This document shows, piece by piece, positions 14,639 to 17,080 of a stretch of DNA of 17,080 nt (positions within the stretch are counted from its first letter, which is position 1; each line of letters opens with the position of its first letter). Source of the stretch: CAYPCH01 sp964409165 (GTDB lineage Bacteria; Bacillota; Clostridia; Acetivibrionales; Acetivibrionaceae); the NCBI GenBank assembly GCA_964409165.1, contig CAYPCH010000086.1, positions 1 to 17,080 on the forward strand. The letters run 5' to 3'. Made by a program: the position numbers and the translations under genes. The notes below the pieces were generated by a model. The model saw only the letters and a list, made by a program, of their open reading frames with translations. It did not search any database and was not told where the DNA came from.

Positions 14639-14767
14639 CTCAACTTTCCCACAGTATTTATGGGCTCTTTGCCACTAACGCAGCATTGCTCACCGAGGTC
14701 AAAAAGTAAACTTTTTGACCTCGGTGAGCAACCAGAGCCTCAAAATACTATAAGTGGGAAAGTTGAG
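14639..14767. mobile_element. MITE-like palindromic element, copy 3 (129 bp)
   Basis: The ends CTCAACTTTCCCAC and GTGGGAAAGTTGAG are perfect 14-bp inverted repeats. The centre is a perfect 22-bp stem from TTGCTCACCGAGG through GTCAAAAAGT, closed by AA (14686-14731). The flanks TTTTCAA (14632-14638) and TTTTTAA (14768-14774) match at 6 of 7 positions, consistent with an old 7-bp target duplication. No ORF is present. Same orientation as copies 1 and 2. Confidence 0.87.
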
Positions 14768-14769
14768 TT

Positions 14770-15015
14770 TTTAAGCACTATGTAGTTTTACATAAAAACA
14801 CATCCAAAATACCTGTTAATGGATTTACAGTATTAAATACTTGTCCAAGTATCATATATAAATAATACTAATTAACCGTTCTCTCATCAATAAAATTAGT
14901 GGTTCTTTCAATACACATGGCACATCGCTCCCTTCATATCTATAATATTCACTTTCACTAAATGAGTGTCAGTACAAAAATTATTATAGAATATTTTTAA
15001 CACATTTATTGTTTT
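14770..15015. other. Intergenic region with no recognised gene
   Basis: AT-rich sequence after the membrane-protein gene. It holds a short palindrome ATACTTG-TC-CAAGTAT (14837-14852). One 16-codon minus-strand reading frame starts after GGGAGCGATGTGCC at about 14919. I see no convincing terminator directly after the stop codon at 15016, and no protein or RNA gene that I can support. Confidence 0.5.
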
Positions 15016-15993
15016 TTAATCATTTTTCTCTTTGTTAATATTTAACGCAACAACAATTCCATCGCCTGGAAGAATCCAGTCCCTCAGTTTGAGCATAACT
15101 CCATTGTCTATCGGTGTTTCCATTATATTATCTTTATGATTGCCTAAAAACCCGAAATTATGCCAAGATAATTTACAGGATGAATTTTTGACAATAAAAA
15201 TTATCTCATACTGCTTACAGGGTTTGGTTATCTTGTTGGAAAAACAAACATCATCAATGGGCGCAACTGTTTTTATTACCATGTCTATTGTAGTCTGTTT
15301 TTTTACCCTTGCATCGAATTCCGCATTAACATTTACACAATAAGCATCTTTGCTTTCGCCATACGCATCAATAATTACCAGTTCATCATTGATCTGAACC
15401 GTCAAATCATCTGAGTCCACTTCAAACTTCTCAATTTTATACAGTTCATGAATTTGGAAACCCTCTACTTTTTGCATTTCAGCACTAAAAGGTATTTTCT
15501 CAATAACTTCTTTTTTTGAAGGGTTGATTATCTGAAATTTTTTGGTTATGGTTTTAACAATATAATTTTCATATATGCTGCACTCCACTGTTGTTTCATA
15601 GTAGCTGTAAAAGCACTTGTTCAACAAAGAGGAAACTTCCCTGCCGAAAAAACTATAGAAATTGTTGTCAACATTATGGTTATTCTTGCTAAAGTACAGC
15701 TCGCTTTCAATTGCTACCTTTAGCTCATGCAATTCTTCTTTGTTCAAATGATTGATAAATCCGTTTCTTATAAGGTATTCTGTAGACTCAAACCACAACT
15801 TCAATACACTCATAAAAACAGATACAATAAGAGACACTCCAACACTTTTGATTATTGCTAAAATTGTATTTCCGATAATACCCAGATTAAATGCGCTGTT
15901 AGGTGAATATAATTGTTCAAAATAGGCGGCTATGAATATTGCAGCAATACCAACGACCAGAGATATACTTGATATGACTTTTAATCTTTTCAT
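15016..15993 (-). CDS. Two-helix membrane protein of unknown function
   Basis: Not recognised. I choose the ATG at 15993; a TTG one codon upstream is possible, and the only SD-like sequence is a run of six G about 11 bases upstream. The 325-residue product has two hydrophobic segments (about 7-26 and 37-62) joined by a short loop (FEQLYSPNSAFN). A charged, probably helical region follows (about 66-115, with HLNKEELHELKVAIESEL), then a mainly beta-like soluble part to the C-terminus (about 120-325) ending in LPGDGIVVALNINKEKND. There is no signal peptidase site, dockerin or SLH domain, and no catalytic motif I can name. The N-terminal membrane hairpin would anchor the soluble part, most simply on the cytoplasmic face. 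Two-helix plus sensor layouts occur among some phage-defence effectors, but I see no partner gene here. Confidence 0.75.
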   Translation of the reverse strand: MKRLKVISSISLVVGIAAIFIAAYFEQLYSPNSAFNLGIIGNTILAIIKSVGVSLIVSVFMSVLKLWFESTEYLIRNGFINHLNKEELHELKVAIESELYFSKNNHNVDNNFYSFFGREVSSLLNKCFYSYYETTVECSIYENYIVKTITKKFQIINPSKKEVIEKIPFSAEMQKVEGFQIHELYKIEKFEVDSDDLTVQINDELVIIDAYGESKDAYCVNVNAEFDARVKKQTTIDMVIKTVAPIDDVCFSNKITKPCKQYEIIFIVKNSSCKLSWHNFGFLGNHKDNIMETPIDNGVMLKLRDWILPGDGIVVALNINKEKND

Positions 15994-16024
15994 CAAAACA
16001 AACGCCCCCCAATACTACATAATT

Positions 16025-16082
16025 TAACTATAATAATTATTATGTTATATCAGGGGTTTTAATTACTGTTTTTAACAGTAAT
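16025..16082. promoter_or_regulatory. Two palindromes upstream of the membrane-protein gene
   Basis: ATAATAATTATTAT (16030-16043) is a perfect palindrome flanked by TAAC and GTTA. ATTACTGTT-TTT-AACAGTAAT (16062-16082) is a 9-bp stem with a 3-base loop. Neither has a U-tract. They lie where the promoter of the gene starting at 15993 should be and may be operator sites; AT-richness makes chance palindromes likely. Confidence 0.3.
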
Positions 16083-16090
16083 CTAAACAG

Positions 16091-16162
16091 TTATCTCATA
16101 TTTCTAAAGAGCAACACATTCAAGAACCTTCTTTGCTTTTTGCTTAATATTTTTTTATTCAT
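16091..16162 (-). CDS. Possible 23-codon basic small protein
   Basis: An ATG at 16162 stands 8 bases after GGAG (GGAGTGGGAGTA) and opens a 23-residue frame, MNKKILSKKQRRFLNVLLFR followed by NMR, ending in TAA. It is strongly basic with a short hydrophobic patch. It lies 34 bp after the glycosylase-like gene and could be translated from the same mRNA. The length is within chance, so the ribosome binding site is the only real support. Confidence 0.2.
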   Translation of the reverse strand: MNKKILSKKQRRFLNVLLFRNMR

Positions 16163-16195
16163 TACTCCCACTCCAATTCCGTATTCAAAAATTAA

Positions 16196-17023
16196 TTATA
16201 CCCTCTGACATCCGTTGCAGTAATAAATGCTGCCCCCCATATAGTTTTCCTTTATAATACTGCCTCCACATATATCACACGTACCTCCTGATGTATTTTT
16301 ACTAAGCCTGGTTTTGTATCCTCCAGGGCACCCAAACAGGTCTTTTTCCGTATCCCTTCCTCCTTGAAAAGTCATCTGGGCTAGTGTTTCTTTTATGGAT
16401 GTAAAAATACCATCCTTATCCTTTTGGTTAAGATCTTTTATTTTCTTCTTAGGGTGAACTTTGGCATTATAAAGAATATCCTGCAAAACACCGTTTCCAA
16501 GTCCGGGTATCCTCTGTTCAGTAGCAAGAAAAGCTTTTGCGCTTAGTTTTTGAACTTCTGCCGATGAGATAAGCCCATCGAAATAATCTGTGTCAAAATT
16601 ATCAGACAATGGAGAAAGACTTTCTTTTGCAAGCTTGTAATAAATGTTGTCGTTTTCACCAGCTTTAAAACAGCCGATCCCGCCATACATTTGAACCGAT
16701 ACACTTATAGCAGATGAATCATCAAATTCAATCAGCAGTTGGTGTTTCTTGGACCTTTCTTCATTCGCACTATGAAATCTAATTGCGGCACCTTCGTTTG
16801 CTAATATAAAAGCACCCTCAACCTGTACTTCTACCATTGAACCAAAGCCCTTCGCCATGCCTATGGTTCTTCCTTCAAGCAGATGTTGATAGTTTTGCGG
16901 TTCACCAAAATACCAAACTAATTTGTGAGGAGTATGTGCAGCAGTTACTTCCGTTACTGTCTTCCCTCTCACAGCCTCATTAATCTGATACGCAATCGTT
17001 ACAGCCTCAGGAATTTCAATCAT
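16196..17023 (-). CDS. Fpg/Nei-family DNA glycosylase homologue lacking the N-terminal proline
   Basis: Member of the Fpg/Nei (MutM) base-excision repair family by fold; activity uncertain. I choose the ATG at 17023, since GGAGGG lies six bases upstream and the MxExPE family N-terminus begins there; a TTG at 17059 is less likely. The 275 residues compare with 269 in E. coli Fpg. The N-terminus reads MIEIPE: Glu3 is kept, but Pro2, the Schiff-base nucleophile, is Ile. The beta-hairpin Lys is present (Lys58 in GMAKGFG). The helix-two-turn-helix motif is RIPGLGNG...YNAKVHP (171-191). A C4 zinc finger has Cys249, 252, 269 and 272, but the Arg that contacts phosphate in Fpg is Gly (YMGGSIYYC). Similar proteins in Firmicutes are, as I recall, annotated as endonuclease VIII. 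It may be a divergent glycosylase or a DNA-binding derivative. Confidence 0.88.
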   Translation of the reverse strand: MIEIPEAVTIAYQINEAVRGKTVTEVTAAHTPHKLVWYFGEPQNYQHLLEGRTIGMAKGFGSMVEVQVEGAFILANEGAAIRFHSANEERSKKHQLLIEFDDSSAISVSVQMYGGIGCFKAGENDNIYYKLAKESLSPLSDNFDTDYFDGLISSAEVQKLSAKAFLATEQRIPGLGNGVLQDILYNAKVHPKKKIKDLNQKDKDGIFTSIKETLAQMTFQGGRDTEKDLFGCPGGYKTRLSKNTSGGTCDICGGSIIKENYMGGSIYYCNGCQRV

Positions 17024-17064
17024 ACCAAGCCCTCCAGTATTATTTTGGTTTACTATCAATTAAA

Positions 17065-17073
17065 ATAATATCA
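17065..17073 (-). promoter_or_regulatory. Candidate extended -10 of the glycosylase-like gene
   Basis: TGATATTAT on the minus strand is an extended -10 with TATTAT. Its -35 would lie beyond the window edge. It predicts a leader of about 35 bases carrying GGAGGG before the ATG at 17023. Confidence 0.35.
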
Positions 17074-17080
17074 TAATTAT

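Noticed and set aside
14837..14852. ATACTTG-TC-CAAGTAT as a terminator of the membrane-protein gene
   Set aside because: The 2-base loop and missing U-tract make a terminator unlikely; it is at most a weak palindrome in AT-rich DNA.

Overview
The window looks like a cellulosome-enzyme locus from an anaerobic, cellulolytic, low-GC Gram-positive bacterium of the Acetivibrio (Hungateiclostridium / Clostridium thermocellum) group. Five of its nine clear genes carry type I dockerins with the paired 'STD..xxx.KR' calcium-loop/helix segments typical of C. thermocellum-type dockerins. The leftmost gene matches C. thermocellum CelD almost module for module. The AT-rich intergenic DNA, strong GGAGG-type ribosome binding sites and GTG/TTG starts agree. 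I cannot name the species.

All nine clear genes are on the minus strand, so transcription runs right to left. From right to left: an Fpg/Nei-family DNA glycosylase homologue lacking the usual N-terminal proline (16196-17023); an unrecognised two-helix membrane protein (15016-15993); an S-layer-anchored GHL10-family glycosidase-like protein with FN3 and three SLH domains (12064-14259); a secreted protein joining an N-terminal dockerin to a seven-repeat RCC1 propeller (10579-11958); a small, secreted, highly charged YckD/DUF2680-like protein (9846-10391); a CBM22-GH10-dockerin xylanase (7329-9275); an N-terminal-dockerin PL11 rhamnogalacturonan lyase (4876-7023); a GH9-CBM3c-dockerin endoglucanase (2326-4593); and a CelD-like Ig-GH9-dockerin endoglucanase (300-2273). 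The last two are 52 bp apart and probably cotranscribed.

The dockerin proteins would be secreted and dock on a scaffoldin outside the cell: two GH9 enzymes attack cellulose, the GH10 enzyme attacks xylan and the PL11 lyase attacks pectin. The RCC1-dockerin protein has no known catalytic fold and would add a binding or inhibitory propeller to the complex. The SLH protein sits on the cell wall in the same neighbourhood.

Non-coding features: three copies of a 100-133 bp palindromic MITE-like element (7048-7180, 9530-9632, 14639-14767) with a swappable inner hairpin; a strong intrinsic terminator between the PL11 and GH9-CBM3c genes; a bidirectional terminator at 14516-14550; a 5 x 13 bp tandem repeat; a duplicated 52/63 bp block just after the PL11 gene; and ACCC...CGAA sequences upstream of the GH10 and GH9-CBM3c genes that resemble SigI-type promoters. 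No rRNA, tRNA, CRISPR array or transposase gene was seen.
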